DNA of 64,000 nt from Wyeomyia smithii (taxonomy: Eukaryota > Arthropoda > Insecta > Diptera > Culicidae): positions 241,030,089 to 241,094,088 of the forward strand of contig NC_073695.1 in NCBI RefSeq assembly GCF_029784165.1, given 5' to 3'. A program made the translations under genes and the position numbers. This document shows, piece after piece, positions 1 to 10,290 of the stretch; within the stretch, counting starts at the first letter, position 1; every line of letters begins with the position of its first letter. The notes below the pieces were generated by a model, which worked only from the letters and a program-made list of their open reading frames with translations, made no database searches and was not told the DNA's origin.

Positions 1-279
1 GAACTGAACCATGCAAAATATTCGGAAACAACCCCACAAAAATAAAAAAATATATGGAAAAATTTAGGAATCGAACAGAATTGAAAAAAGTTCAGTGGTT
101 TTGTGGCTTAAAAAAGTCAGTTTTTCATAAATCACGTGTGAGCAACCTGAAAACAATTTTCAAGAAGGTCGAAATATTCTACAAAACTGCTATAAATCAC
201 ATTATCTTTCAATTTTGGGCTGAGCACCTTGGTTTTTTTCAGCATCGATTTTTTTGGGTAGGCTTTGGAACGGAATCCG
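1..279. other. AT-rich sequence, nothing recognised
   Basis: AT-rich DNA with short chance open frames that show no recognisable domain. No gene, repeat boundary or RNA signature is supported here. Confidence 0.5.
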
Positions 280-832
280 CGAAGACATCATCATACCAAC
301 TCTTGTACTATTGAAATCAAGTCAAGCCTTGTTAAAAAGAAAATTATGTCCTCTGGTTGGTCGCTTTCTCTAAAGAGGCCGACAGAATAGTATACCTAGT
401 AAGCCGCAACTTATCGGGTTGTGTTAGTAGCAGCAGCGAGTTGTTGCAGTATTAGCTGGCTTTCCGAATTTGCTTTCGGAAAACAAATTACTTAACGGTT
501 GGTCACATATCTTAGCAGCAACATGAAGGTAGCAAGCGTTTCGATTTGCCAGTTGAGGGCTTCCCCGCAATTAAGCTTTGCTTTATTTTGGCAACAACAC
601 GTTCTATACTGGATCCTAGCAATCAAATTCTGCCACAGCCATCTTATTTACTAAATATGAAAACTTTTGCCAAAAAAGATCAAAAATTACTGGTCGCAGT
701 GGGGTCCATACAGAGAAAAAAGTGTGAACTGCTTTGCATCAGAGTCTTTTTCTCCCACGGTCAGAACAGCACAAAGGCTGTACAGATTTCGAATAAACTG
801 CTTTGTTAGAATGCCTTAACAATAGCAGTTAA
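280..832 (+). repeat. Dispersed promoter-like repeat, copy 1
   Basis: This segment matches sequence near 55700. Both hold a TTGTACTATTGAAA-type start, then AGTCAAGCCTTG, a CTCTGGTTGGTCG / CTCTGATTGGTCG block (inverted CCAAT-like) and GACAGAAT followed by TATACC. Further on, GTTGGTCACATATCT and GCCAGTTGAGGGCTTC recur in the next copy at 1037-1100. No long open frame is conserved between copies, so it is probably non-coding. The family is unnamed by me. A link to duplicated promoter DNA is an inference. Confidence 0.55.
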
Positions 833-1310
833 TTCGACTTTGCAGAGATAATTTAAAGTCGATTCAAATAATCAGCATGAATGGAAATTTGTTATCTCTC
901 AGCTGTCAAACTAATTATATTCGTTTGTTGTGTGATGTGACGAACACACGGGGCTTTATAAGCAGTAGCGTAGAGGATTGCGCCAGTATTCGCTGGTTTT
1001 TCAAATTTGCTTTCGGCTTAAACAAGTCACTTGCAGGTTGGTCACATATCTCAGCAGCAGCGTGGTAGCAGTATACATTTTGTTTTGCCAGTTGAAGGCT
1101 TCGGTCTCCTTCTTGCGGTGGAGCTCTGCCTTATTTTGAGAACAACACAATTAAGCATTCTGTGCCGGATCGTAGCAATCGAAATCTTAAATTTTCTTAT
1201 CGTGAAACCGTCTCTGCTTGTTAATTCTAGCGTAAGCACGGTATATTTCGAAGATGCCTTTCACTTCCACGCAGATTGCTTGAGGAACAATGTCGCAAGT
1301 AACATTTAAA
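833..1310 (+). repeat. Dispersed promoter-like repeat, copy 2
   Basis: The start (TTCGACTTTGCAGAG, then AAGTCGATTCAA and AATCAGCATGAA) recurs at about 56500-56546 with few changes. A TATA-like GGCTTTATAAGCAG sits at 951-964. A GTTGGTCACATATCTCAGC block and a GCCAGTTGAAGGCTTC block repeat those of the preceding copy. Copies 1 and 2 therefore lie side by side in the same orientation, as do the copies at the right end of the window. No coding function is evident. Confidence 0.55.
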
Positions 1311-1496
1311 CCAATCTACGTCCATCTTTACTGTAGCTTGGGGGTATTAGAGGTACTTACTTAATGGGAGCCCACAGACTCAGTGACACTCCCGTAAGTA
1401 CTACGGAAAATTGGAGGATTCAATGAGATTCGCAAGAAGCAATCGATTGTTGAGTCCATTTAGCATTCAAGTTGCACCGCGGTAGACTTAACATAT

Positions 1497-1648
1497 CATA
1501 ACATAACATAACATAACATAACATAACATAACATAACATAACATAACATAACATAACATAACATAACATAACATAACATAACATAACATAACATAACATA
1601 ACATAACATAACATAACATAACATAACATAACATAACATAACATAACA
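1497..1648 (+). repeat. (CATAA)n microsatellite, about 30 units
   Basis: A 5-bp unit is repeated with essentially no variation for about 152 bp. The low divergence points to recent expansion or ongoing slippage. The same ATAAC unit forms the 3' tail of the CR1-group LINE at 47.6-51.4 kb, in the same sense relative to that LINE's coding strand. The array could therefore descend from a LINE tail, although no LINE body is visible just upstream. Confidence 0.95.
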
Positions 1649-1685
1649 GAGCGCGTTTTCATGCCATAAACCCATCATTTAAAAC

Positions 1686-1913
1686 ACCGGTCGACAAAAC
1701 GAAAAAAGTGCATTCCAAAAGCTTGAACCGGAAAAAAGAAAAAATTATGACTATTCCACCATTCCTACGAATTTTGATGCCCCTAGCCATTACACTCATC
1801 AAGTCTTTGAAAAAACGGTAGTGGCTACCAAAATTCACAGGAATGGTTGAATAGCTATAATCTGTCATTTTTTCCGATTTGAGCTTTTGGAGTGCACCTG
1901 TGTTGACTAGTGA
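1686..1913. mobile_element. Foldback (palindromic) MITE
   Basis: Two arms of about 90-100 bp are inverted copies of each other. The left arm is 1688-1788 and the right arm 1820-1913, with a spacer of about 30 bp. Matching blocks include AGTGCATTCCAAAAGCTTGA against TCAAATC-flanked AGCTTTTGGAGTGCAC on the other arm, and CCATTCCTACGAATTTTG against CAAAATTCACAGGAATGG. The arms differ at many positions, so the element is old. It has no coding capacity, and its ends and TSD are not certain. Confidence 0.75.
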
Positions 1914-4639
1914 AATCGATAATTTTTTATTCGAATAAAGTTTTGCATACGCACTTGGCTTTACAACCTAAGTATTTTTTCAGAAACGTTGTCTAGAAAA
2001 CTGTCTCAGAATGTACTGCAGGGAACTGAAATTGATTTACATGAGAATATACACCGTGAAAAAATAAATCTTATGAGCAAAATGAATTATGAAAACATGA
2101 AAATTTCACTACATTCCACTTTTTACCAAAAGTAAAAATGTTTCAACATAAAAAACTTCAAGAAAAATTCTATTCTAGTTTGTATTAATGTAGAATTTAT
2201 TTTTAATTCATTATACTTCAAAACAAAAGTTCGAAATCACTTGAGAACAGATGCATTTAGGAAGTTGACCATTAGAAGCTTTTCGATTGAAAATGTCTAT
2301 CTCAATAAAAAGTTTTTTTCTTCGACTCTGATAAAGATAAAAAAATTCACCGTGAATTTGACGAAATTATAAAAATCATTTGTTGGATACAATTTCAACA
2401 CCCCTGGAGCATATTGACAGCTTCCACATGAACTCAATGTACCCAGTTCATTTTTATTCTCTGGTTCTTTTCAGATGAGATGTACCTATGCTTGTATAGT
2501 TCTTGAAATGGGCTCAATGCATACATAGGAATTCTGTACTTTTACTATAAAGTTTTAATCGTGATGCTTCATGGTTGTGGACAGGCTAGGAAAATGTACT
2601 GGTACGCTACAGCATTCACACGACAGTAGCAAAATCATATGATTACCACTGTGGAGTGAAACACTACGCGACAGTAGCCACTCCCGAAGTATCATACGTT
2701 ATCTCTTGCCTTTTGTCACGAGTTCAGCATGAACAACAATGCTCTCGCTCACTTGTCTTTATATTGTAGTCATTATAAAGACAATCTCTGGCCCATGTGA
2801 TATTGCCTGTAGCTATTGCATTTATTACGAATTGAAATGGATTCAACTTACTTAGCATCGATTTTTTATTTGAGTCGAGGACGGCTATTGATTTTGAAAA
2901 ATTCATGCTTTTATTGTCCCGCTTTTGCCTAAATATGCTGAATTTGAATGAAACTCTTTTTTTCTTTTTTCGAAATATTCAAGTGGTAACCTAGAAGATT
3001 TTCAGCAGCAAAAAAATGTTTTTGAGAACAAAATTTGTTATTCTCTTAAATATGCGAAAAAGCGCTTGCTGTAAGAATTTTTTACACCACACTTTTTTCT
3101 TCTGCTTTGTGTTGTGCTTCTGCTGCTCTCAGAGAAAAAAAAATTTTGCTGTTTACACCACAGCCGAGCGAAACAGGAATGATGAATTACAGATTTCTTT
3201 TGCAGTGCGCGCTGCTGACATAATACAACAGAGACAACTTCAGTGTTCTCGTAAGAGCGTGTGGTGCTAACCGGCGCCTTAATTCATTTTTTTCAGTTTC
3301 GAGATGCAAAGCAAACTCGGAAAAAATCACAATCTACTCCCCTTCCCAAATGCTTTCCTCATTTGATATATGCTCAAGAGACTCACTGTGAAAGCACTAC
3401 AGTGAGCTCTGTCATTGTGCGTAATGTACTTCGTGTTAGAAAGCTCCCCTCAGTTTATTATATCGCAGGAGATATATTTCGAATTCCACCACGGTACTAT
3501 TTGCAAGCTGTTAAGATACAAACGACTCTCTGCTTCCTTCAAGCAAGTGCGTCGATTTGCCTACCAGTTGCCTACTGTTCCCAAAGCTGCTAGGACGTGA
3601 TCGAAGCTATTTTGACCCAAAAAAATAGTGCCAATTACGGGAGTCAGTTCGCGGTGAAATCAGATTGAAGTGAATAAAGTCCTATTACGGGACTTACGTA
3701 AGTGAGAAAAACGTCGCAAAGTGCCATCTGTCGTGAAATCTGGGTTATTATAAGTGTCATATGAGTTAACCCAAGCAACAATTGAAACATAATAAAAAAA
3801 TTTAATTGTGATTATTTGTTGTACTAACGAAACTCTGACGTTCCAAGAAACATCTTTTGTTACAACGATGAAATTTCAAAGATATAAGCTACAACCAATG
3901 TTGCATCGCTGCTTCAAAAAACTTTACACCAACAACGGACTTCGCGATGTTGGGTTTGTTGTTGAAACGTGTAAACGGCATTTGAAAACCTTACCTTCAC
4001 TGGATAGATCTTGCGAGATACACAAAACAAACACAAAACGATACTTCTAAACAATGCTGTCATGTTCGCAAGCTATATAACAGCAACTTTCATTCGATCG
4101 TTCGCCCTATATTTGTTTTTAAGATTAGGTTAAATACTGCGTTGTAACTTTGTGCTGAGTGTCATACTGATGTCCATGTCTTCACGTCGCAATACGGTCA
4201 ATTCACTTACAGAAATGTTACTGTGATGATAAACATAAATTCTTTAAATCTAAATAAAATCAATCGCTTTACAAATAATCTTTTATTCACCACAACGCCA
4301 TGTAGTTGCTATTAGAACCTGCAACATTTACCGTGTTGTTATTAAATTCCATGCATTAGTTTATACACATTGCTGTTTCATTCTTGAAACTTGTGTTGAA
4401 ACAACGAAAATGTTGCAATTAGCTCCACCTCCTGCGCTCTTTCTGTCATTGTAAAGAAATTGAAATGTAGCTGCAACTTAGTTTCGCATAAGAATTTGTT
4501 GCTGTGATGCACAAAGTTCATAATCGAAACAAATTTTGCTGCTTGGGAAGTGAAAACGAAAAAAGCGACTTTTCGTGTGGAATTATTGCACGACAATTTT
4601 GAGCGGTGAAATGATTTCACGAAGATAGGGAAGTTAAAA
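1914..4639. other. AT-rich unclassified DNA
   Basis: About 2.7 kb without a supportable gene. Open frames are short and low in complexity. A pyrimidine tract ending in CAG at about 3283-3297, preceded by CTAAC, resembles an intron acceptor. No flanking exon can be recognised, so no gene is called. Confidence 0.45.
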
Positions 4640-4859
4640 AATCGATTGATTTGTGATCTAGCGGTAATATGTATGGGGCCATCCACATACCACGTGGACA
4701 GATTTTTAACGATTTTGATCCCCCCCCCTCCCCCTCCGTGGACAACTGCCAATATAAATTGTCAAAAGTTGTATGGACCGTGGACATTAGCCAAAAACCT
4801 TCGTATCTTCAAAATCTGCAAATATCCGCAGACTAAAAAATTTGTATATTAGAGTATAA
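4640..4859. repeat. Probable dispersed repeat with ACCACGTGGAC and a C-tract
   Basis: Contains ACCACGTGGACAG, a CCCCCCCCCTCCCC tract and a second CCGTGGACA. From memory, this arrangement resembles a short non-coding repeat common in mosquito genomes. The boundaries are not defined by any visible TSD. Confidence 0.35.
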
Positions 4860-4869
4860 GTTAAACATA

Positions 4870-5500
4870 CTTACTTACTTTACTTTGTTGGCTAACAGAC
4901 CGTCACCGGTCTAGGGCCGAACTAATTAGAGATGTCCAGTTTCCTCTATCTCGGGCAGTAGTTCTCAAGTCTCCTCGTACACCATCAGATCGTGCATCTT
5001 CTTCCACCGCGTGTGAGGCCTACCACGGAGCCGACGGCCTCTTCCTGGTCCTCTACTGAAAATAGTTTTGGTGGCTCTCTCATCAGGCATTCTGGCTACA
5101 TGTCCAACCCACTGAAGCCTGCCCTACTGTATTACTTTTACTATATCAGCATGTTTGTATACCTGGTACAACTCGTGATTCATGTGTCTGCGCCATACTC
5201 CATCTTCCAGTTTACCGCCAAGTATCGATCGCAGAACTTTATGCTCAAAAACTCCGAGCACTCGTCGATCAGCTTCCTTCAGCGTCTATGCTTCATATCC
5301 GTAAAGGGCCACCGGGAGTATCAGCGTCCTACACAGCGCTAGTTTTGTGCAAGTTTGCAAACTACGGAACCTTAGCTGGTTACGTAGTCCGTAGAAGGAC
5401 CTGTTCGCAACTGCCATTCGTCGTTTCACTTCACGACTCATATCGTTGTCACATGTCACAAGCGTACCAAGATAAACGAATTCGTCAACCACTTCATATC
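4870..5500 (-). mobile_element. RTE-like LINE, 5'-truncated, with 10-bp TSD
   Basis: A short minus-strand LINE 3' end. GTTAAACATA occurs at 4860-4869 and again at 5501-5510, exactly flanking the homology to the longer element at 61.95-64.0 kb, so it is a TSD. The 3' terminus is a short A/G-rich tail (TACTTACTTACTTTACTTT on the plus strand), preceded by a hairpin: AGACCG 4897-4902, loop TCAC, CGGTCT 4907-4912. The insertion is 631 bp and keeps only the C-terminal end of ORF2 and the 3' UTR. Confidence 0.88.
4932..5492 (-). pseudogene. RTE-like ORF2 C-terminal fragment
   Basis: The frame from 5492 encodes a fragment with YLGTLVTCDNDMSREVKRR and FYGLRNQL, matching the ORF2 C-terminus at 62603-61983 closely. 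It breaks at about 5286. Further C-terminal codons in other frames continue the match towards about 4930, so at least one frameshift is present. In an intact element this region follows the reverse transcriptase palm. Only this tail was copied, as expected of 5' truncation during target-primed reverse transcription. It is dead as a protein. The clade name RTE-like rests on the remembered C-terminal style and is moderately sure. Confidence 0.75.
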
Positions 5501-5510
5501 GTTAAACATA

Positions 5511-6600
5511 ATGCAATCCAAATATAGGCATTTGTCTCTCGTTGTCTCCTGTGTAGATATCTGTAAGTAAATTAGTGCATTGTTTCTATACAAATCTAAA
5601 ATAACTGATTAATTATACGGGGTAAAATTAAACCAACTGCGGTGGACCTGTATATTTTATTATAGTTAACAACGTTGTGGAAAATTGCAAAATTTTGCAA
5701 TATGAGAATAAAATGTTTTATCATAAAAAAAAATTTTTAAGGAACATTCTAAAAAACCTACAACGAAAACTTCACTCAGCAAAATGGATTTTTTTATGCA
5801 AAAATGAGAAAAATTAAATTCGTTTCTCACTTTTAAGTAGAATAATCACAAAATTCTAACTTTCATAAAATGAAGAATAGGTTACAAAACAACTTTGCGA
5901 CGAACCCGGACAAAACTAATTATATGACTCCTGACATGTTCAGCAATACTATGCAGTGCTGCGATCCACCGATTGGTTCATGTGGAACGCCGTGATCAAA
6001 TGAGTCGCCTATTCAGCCTTGCTGCACCAAACTCAGCTACATCACAAAATCAGAATTTGCCGCATTTTGGTGGACGCATGTCCATAATTTTCCAATCGAT
6101 TGTTGTAAAAATTAGGAAAAAAACCCGTTGAAATGTGACTAAGTTTTAAGCATTCGAAAGTGGACAATTTTCGTGGTGCTCCTGATGTTTTCGGTTATTC
6201 AATTTGTACCCTTTATTTGCCGCCATAAGAAGTAATTCTACGACAAAATGTCATCGTTGCGTTTTTCGTGAAACCCTGGAGAAATGATCATATTCTGATT
6301 TGCGTAGAAAGTGATGAAATTGACGCACGACCTTCGAATAATTGGAAATACAATGGTCATTAGGGTGTTAGTAATTCGTTAAGTAATAAACACCAGAATT
6401 TAGGTTTCAGTGTTATTTTTTGATTATGAAAAAGCACGAAAAAGGTTTCAATATTGCTGAAAGGAAAAAATCAAATTAAGGCAGAATATCTTTCCACGGT
6501 AAATGGTTCAAAAACATAGTGGACATGCCTTTAATTAATCAATTAACATTTTAAACGAGCTCTAACCTCCTTTTTATTGTTCGATATGTGTTCGTAAATC
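5511..6600. other. AT-rich unclassified DNA
   Basis: No coding region, RNA or well-bounded repeat was recognised in this 1.1-kb stretch. Confidence 0.45.
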
Positions 6601-6893
6601 TTCCAGCTGGTCTTTTTTTTTTTTTTTTTTTTCAAAGGTGGCGGGGAAATCTGCAAACAGACACCTGAGAAGAGAACTAAGGGTATGGGGATGAGACTAG
6701 GGGAGAGATGCTGGGGTAGTTACACTCGCCCAGGCACCTACTGATCCCTGTCCCGACCCACTAAAACCCCTCCAGTCTCCAGCCCTGGTCTTCCCGGAAC
6801 GACGGTTAAGTATTACGTCGGGGAGTGGCTTTTGTGCGTGATGCACCCTCTTTACTCTTATAACCTCCTAGCTAACTACCTGGAGACTGGTAA

Positions 6894-7820
6894 TTAGCTA
6901 CCACTGGCGTGTTGGTGGTTGACCCGCCACACACGTTGCAGCTCCAGAACAATCTGAGAGGCGGCCGCACAGACCGCGTTCCAGATGTCCGGGTCGTCGC
7001 ACATCCTCCGGACTAGATTGTCCGGAGTAGTGCCAGGCCCGCTCACAGCCATCATGTTGCTCCTCGCTCTTAGGAAACGGGGGCGTACGAAGAAGACATG
7101 CTCAGCAGTCTCCTCCTCCTCCACGCACTCGGGACACATGGGGGACACCGCGTGTCCGAACCTGTGCAGATATTGCCTGAAACAACCATGGCCTGACAGG
7201 ATTTGTGTCAGGTGGAAGTTCACTTCACCATGTCGTCTCCCGACCCAGCCGGATATCTCCGGTATGAGTCGGTGCGTCCATCTGCCCTTTGTGGAGTTGG
7301 ACCATTCCCGCTGCCAACGGAGCATCGAGAATGACCTTCTGGTGCCTCGTATGCCCCTTGTGTCACGTTGGTCGAAACACTCTCTGTCCTCCTTGATGGC
7401 GATGCTGATAGGCATCATGCCGGACAAGACACAGATTGCATCGTATGACACCGTACGATACGCACTCGCAACTCTCAGGCACATGAGCCTGTAGGTACTT
7501 TCCAGTTTACCACGGTAACTGTTAGTACCTAGCGCTCTGGACCACACTGGCCCACCATACCTAAGTATGGACGAAACCACGCTGGCAAGAAGTCTTCGCT
7601 TGCTGCCATGAACCGCTGAGCTATTGGATATTATACGAGATAGTGCTGCAATAGCCGATGAGGCCCTCTTACAGGCATAGTCGACGTGACTCTCGAACGT
7701 GAGCTTGTCGTCCACCATAACCCCCAAGAGCTTCAGGGATCGCTTCGAGGTGATGGTGCAGTCTCCGACTCTGACCACCGCCTGTCGCTCCGATTCACGG
7801 TTGTTCACAACAACAGTCAT
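6894..7820 (-). pseudogene. R1-clade ORF2, thumb/C-terminal part
   Basis: An uninterrupted frame of about 308 residues covering the end of the reverse transcriptase and the C-terminal domain. Recognisable are LKLLGVMVDDKLTFESHV (post-palm region), SSILRYGGPVW and a terminal Cys-Cys-His-type finger (CPECVEEEETAEHVFF), typical of R1-clade ORF2. The catalytic F/YADD block that should precede LGVMVDD is absent. The upstream fragment reaches only the SKAPGPDG motif. An internal deletion of roughly 0.9 kb (estimated from usual family length) therefore removed the palm. The two sides are in different frames (offset 1), so no fused protein results. Confidence 0.9.
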
Positions 7821-9243
7821 CCAGGCACCTCTGCATGACTGCCCTGAACAGCCCGGGGGCCGTTTTTATCGCCAGCCTGATCGCCAGGTTAGGGATACCA
7901 TCCGGTCCCGGTGCCTTGCTCACCTTTAGGGATTTGGCGATCACGATGAGTTCCTCATTCGTAACCCTTGCCTCCTCCCCTGTCTCGACACGGCTGTCGT
8001 CGCTCACGGATTGGATGCTCGGCAGGTTGGCCGACCATCTCTGGTCTATGTCTGAGATACTGGAACGTCGGACGTGAGACTCGACCGCCGGAGGCCAAGG
8101 ACTTGGCTCGTGGCGTGGAAAGAGTACCTCGATGATACGCTCCAGCATCGCTGGTGATCGCTCTGCAGGCGCCAGCTCGTCTTTAGTCTTGGCCATTACG
8201 ATCCTGTAGGCGTTACCCCACGGATTTGTATTGGCACTCGCACATAGCCTATCAAAGCAGGCCCTCTTGCTGGCCTTTATCGCACTCTTTAGCATCGATC
8301 TTGCCGAACTGAATGCTGCGCGGCGCTCTGTCCTCTCTTCTTCGTTTCGCGCACGCTACATCCTCCGTCTTGCACGGAAGCACGCACTGCGAAGGTCGGC
8401 TATCGCGTCCGTCCACCAGTAAACCGGTGGCTTTCCATTCCTACGTTGGCGAGTCATAGGCATGGTGGCGTCGCACGCCCGCGATAGCATAGCAACTAGT
8501 TGGTCAGCAGTCGGGCGGAGCCAACTGCCCCCCTCGCGCTCCCTCCTCATTGCCTCATCGAATACCTCGGCATCAAAGTGCGATGTCTTCCACCCGCGAA
8601 CGGTCGGAGTGTTGGCTCTACCCGTCGCTTGCCGCCTCTCGTTGTTGTCTACACTATAACAGACCGCCTGGTGGTCGCTATTAGTGTAGCCATCGTCTAC
8701 CCTCCTGTTCTTGATCAGTCCTGGGCTGGAGAACGTCACGTCGATGATCGACTCCGCACCATTTCTGCTAAATGTACTTTTGTTCCCAACGTTGGCCAGA
8801 TCTAGGTTGAGCTTTGCAAAAGCCCCCAACAGGATCTGGCCCCTCTGGTTCGTGAAGCGACTTCCCCACTCAACAGCCCAAGCGTTGAAGTCGCCCGCCA
8901 CCACCAACGGCGTTAGGCCCGTTAGCTCCATGGATAGGAGGTCGACCATCTGGGTGAACCTTTCGGTAGACCAACGTGGCGGAGCATAGCAACTGCAGTA
9001 GAACACTCCGTTCACCTTAGCAACTACGTACCCTTCTTCTGAGGTTGAGACAACCTCCTGAACCGGGAACTTGCTCGTCGTACATATGGCCGCCAAACTG
9101 GACTTATCCGCAACCCAGTTACCGTTTCCGGGAGGGATGCGGTAGGGATCCGATATGACGGCGATGTCCGACAACGACTCAGTGGCTGCTTGGTGTAGCA
9201 GCTGCTGAGCCGCGAAGCAATGGTTCAGGTTCAGTTGCGTCAC
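7796..9243 (-). pseudogene. R1-clade ORF2, endonuclease and start of RT
   Basis: One frame runs from 9243 to 7796, with a single in-frame TAG at 8356-8358. It opens TQLNLNHCFAAQQLL, the usual start of R1-clade endonucleases. It carries VVAGDFNAWAVEWGS (catalytic Asp-Asn), IDVTFSS and NSDHQAV (the Ser-Asp-His motif), then the linker and SLKVSKAPGPDGIP at the start of the reverse transcriptase. It stops after MQRCLDD, where the internal deletion begins. The first codon of this frame is GTG, and the ORF1 stop lies just upstream (9246-9248), so the ORFs abut. The role in a live element is to nick the target and prime reverse transcription. Confidence 0.9.
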
Positions 9244-9245
9244 CC

Positions 9246-10070
9246 TTACGCCCGTGGTTTCGCAGCCGGCTTACCGGCTGGGCACCTGGGGCCTCCCATA
9301 AAGTGTTTGGCGTCCCGTTTCCCGGAACATACCATGCACTTGGGAGACTCCCCACAGTCCTTTGCTTTATGGCCTGCACCTCCACATCGCCTGCACAGCT
9401 GGCTCCTATCGGGCCCCTTGCAGGTCCAGGACTTATGTCCGCCCTCGAAGCACCGGAAGCAAATGTCTGGTTGCTGTAGTATGCCCAGAGGACATACAAA
9501 CCAACCGACCTTCAACTTGCCTTCTTTCAGGGCCAGGTTAGGGTCCGCCGACGGTAGTCGGAAGGTAGCTATCTGGGTCCCCGCCGGACCTTTGCGGAGG
9601 CGGATTGACTCCTTAGCCACCTGTGCGAGATCGGCGGATACTCCGCACATCCGCCCCCAGATCCTTGAGCTGGGTTTCCCCCCTCATCTTCTTCAAGACT
9701 TCTGAGTACTTCGACCCATCCGTCTTGAGTATGAGGGCATCACCCCTACTCCGCGCCTTTTTGACCTTTTTTGGTCATCTGGCCGCTCCGCCATCATGTC
9801 GCGTCGCACCTTCCCGACGCTTCCTACCCTCTACGGTAGTCCAAGGGTTGCCCGTAGCCTCCACCTGTGCCTTTTCCGCGGTGGACCTTGAACCGGTTGG
9901 CGTGTGTTCCCGTGGGAGTAGCACGACCAATCGTTTCTTGGTGTTCCCGGGGGCCGTTTCCCCCGGGGACTGCCTCGTTCGCTTAGCGACCTGCCCCGTG
10001 GAGCAGACCGACGCGAACGAGGGGGCGTCTGTCTGCACCTCTTTAGATGCAGTCGCCCTCCCGGTCCTGG
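9246..10070 (-). pseudogene. R1-clade ORF1 (gag-like, zinc knuckles), partial
   Basis: The C-terminal half, 9650-9246, holds three CCHC-type knuckles in series (CFRCFEGGHKSWTC, CRRCGGAGHKAKDC, then CMVC...), as in R1-clade ORF1 RNA-binding proteins. The N-terminal part reads in another frame (offset 1) down to a stop at 9775, so there is at least one frameshift between about 9775 and 9660. The element begins at 10070, inside this ORF, so the true N-terminus is lost. The open frame extending past 10070 is SINE sequence and is not part of the protein. Confidence 0.85.
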
Positions 10071-10290
10071 TCCAGCTGGTCTTAAAGTACGATACTGGCC
10101 TAATAAGCCGGTCGTCGTAGGTTCGAGTCTCGGATCGGGGGAGACTGTTAGTGTCGGAAGGATCGTACCACTGAGCCCGCAATTGTCCTGTTCATTAAAC
10201 AGTTGGCTGCAATGTCTATGTATAAAAAACAGAAGGTAAAGTTTCGGATCGGAATGTAGCACCAAGGCTTCGCTTTGCTTTATTTGTTTT
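10071..10290 (+). mobile_element. tRNA-related SINE interrupted by the R1-clade LINE
   Basis: A split pol III promoter is visible: an A-box-like TGGTCTTAAAG at 10078-10088 and a B-box GGTTCGAGTCT at 10120-10130, about 42 bp apart. A SINE body follows (including GTCGGAAGGATCG, CAATTGTCCTG and GGAATGTAGCACCAAGG), ending in a T-rich TTCGCTTTGCTTT tail at about 10270-10285. The body resembles a tRNA-related SINE I remember from mosquitoes. The head is the TSD copy (10071-10083), and any more 5' sequence lies left of 6614, separated by the LINE. Confidence 0.75.

Larger units (their letters stand above)
6613..10070 (-). mobile_element. R1-clade LINE, inserted in a SINE, 13-bp TSD
   Basis: A minus-strand non-LTR element of about 3.46 kb. 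It ends in a 20-nt poly(A) tail (T's at 6613-6632 on the plus strand). TCCAGCTGGTCTT occurs at 6602-6614 and at 10071-10083, giving a TSD that fixes both ends. It retains part of ORF1 with zinc knuckles, an R1-type endonuclease, the start of the reverse transcriptase and the C-terminal domain with its zinc finger. It is 5'-truncated inside ORF1 and lacks the catalytic core of the reverse transcriptase. The right flank is a tRNA-related SINE, so this LINE landed in the SINE's head. Confidence 0.92.

Noticed and set aside
1497..1648. Telomeric or CRISPR-like array
   Set aside because: The unit CATAA (TTATG) is not the insect telomere repeat TTAGG, and a 5-bp pure tandem has no spacers. It is a plain microsatellite.
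1420..1678. Minus-strand frames encoding a MLCYV repeat
   Set aside because: Translation of the (CATAA)n microsatellite in overlapping frames. Not coding.
3283..3297. Intron acceptor CTAAC...TTTTTTTCAG suggesting a host exon at 3298
   Set aside because: The downstream frame has no recognisable protein, and such strings occur often by chance in AT-rich DNA.
6985..7494. A 169-codon plus-strand open frame over the R1-clade LINE
   Set aside because: Antisense shadow of the ORF2 C-terminal domain, whose motifs are clear on the minus strand.
10120..10130. A functional tRNA gene
   Set aside because: B-box and an A-box-like segment exist, but the sequence does not fold into a cloverleaf with a matching acceptor stem. 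It continues into a SINE body with a simple tail.
9831..10265. A long minus-strand frame across the LINE/SINE border
   Set aside because: It crosses the TSD at 10071-10083, joining SINE antisense sequence to an out-of-frame ORF1 region. It cannot be a real LINE protein.
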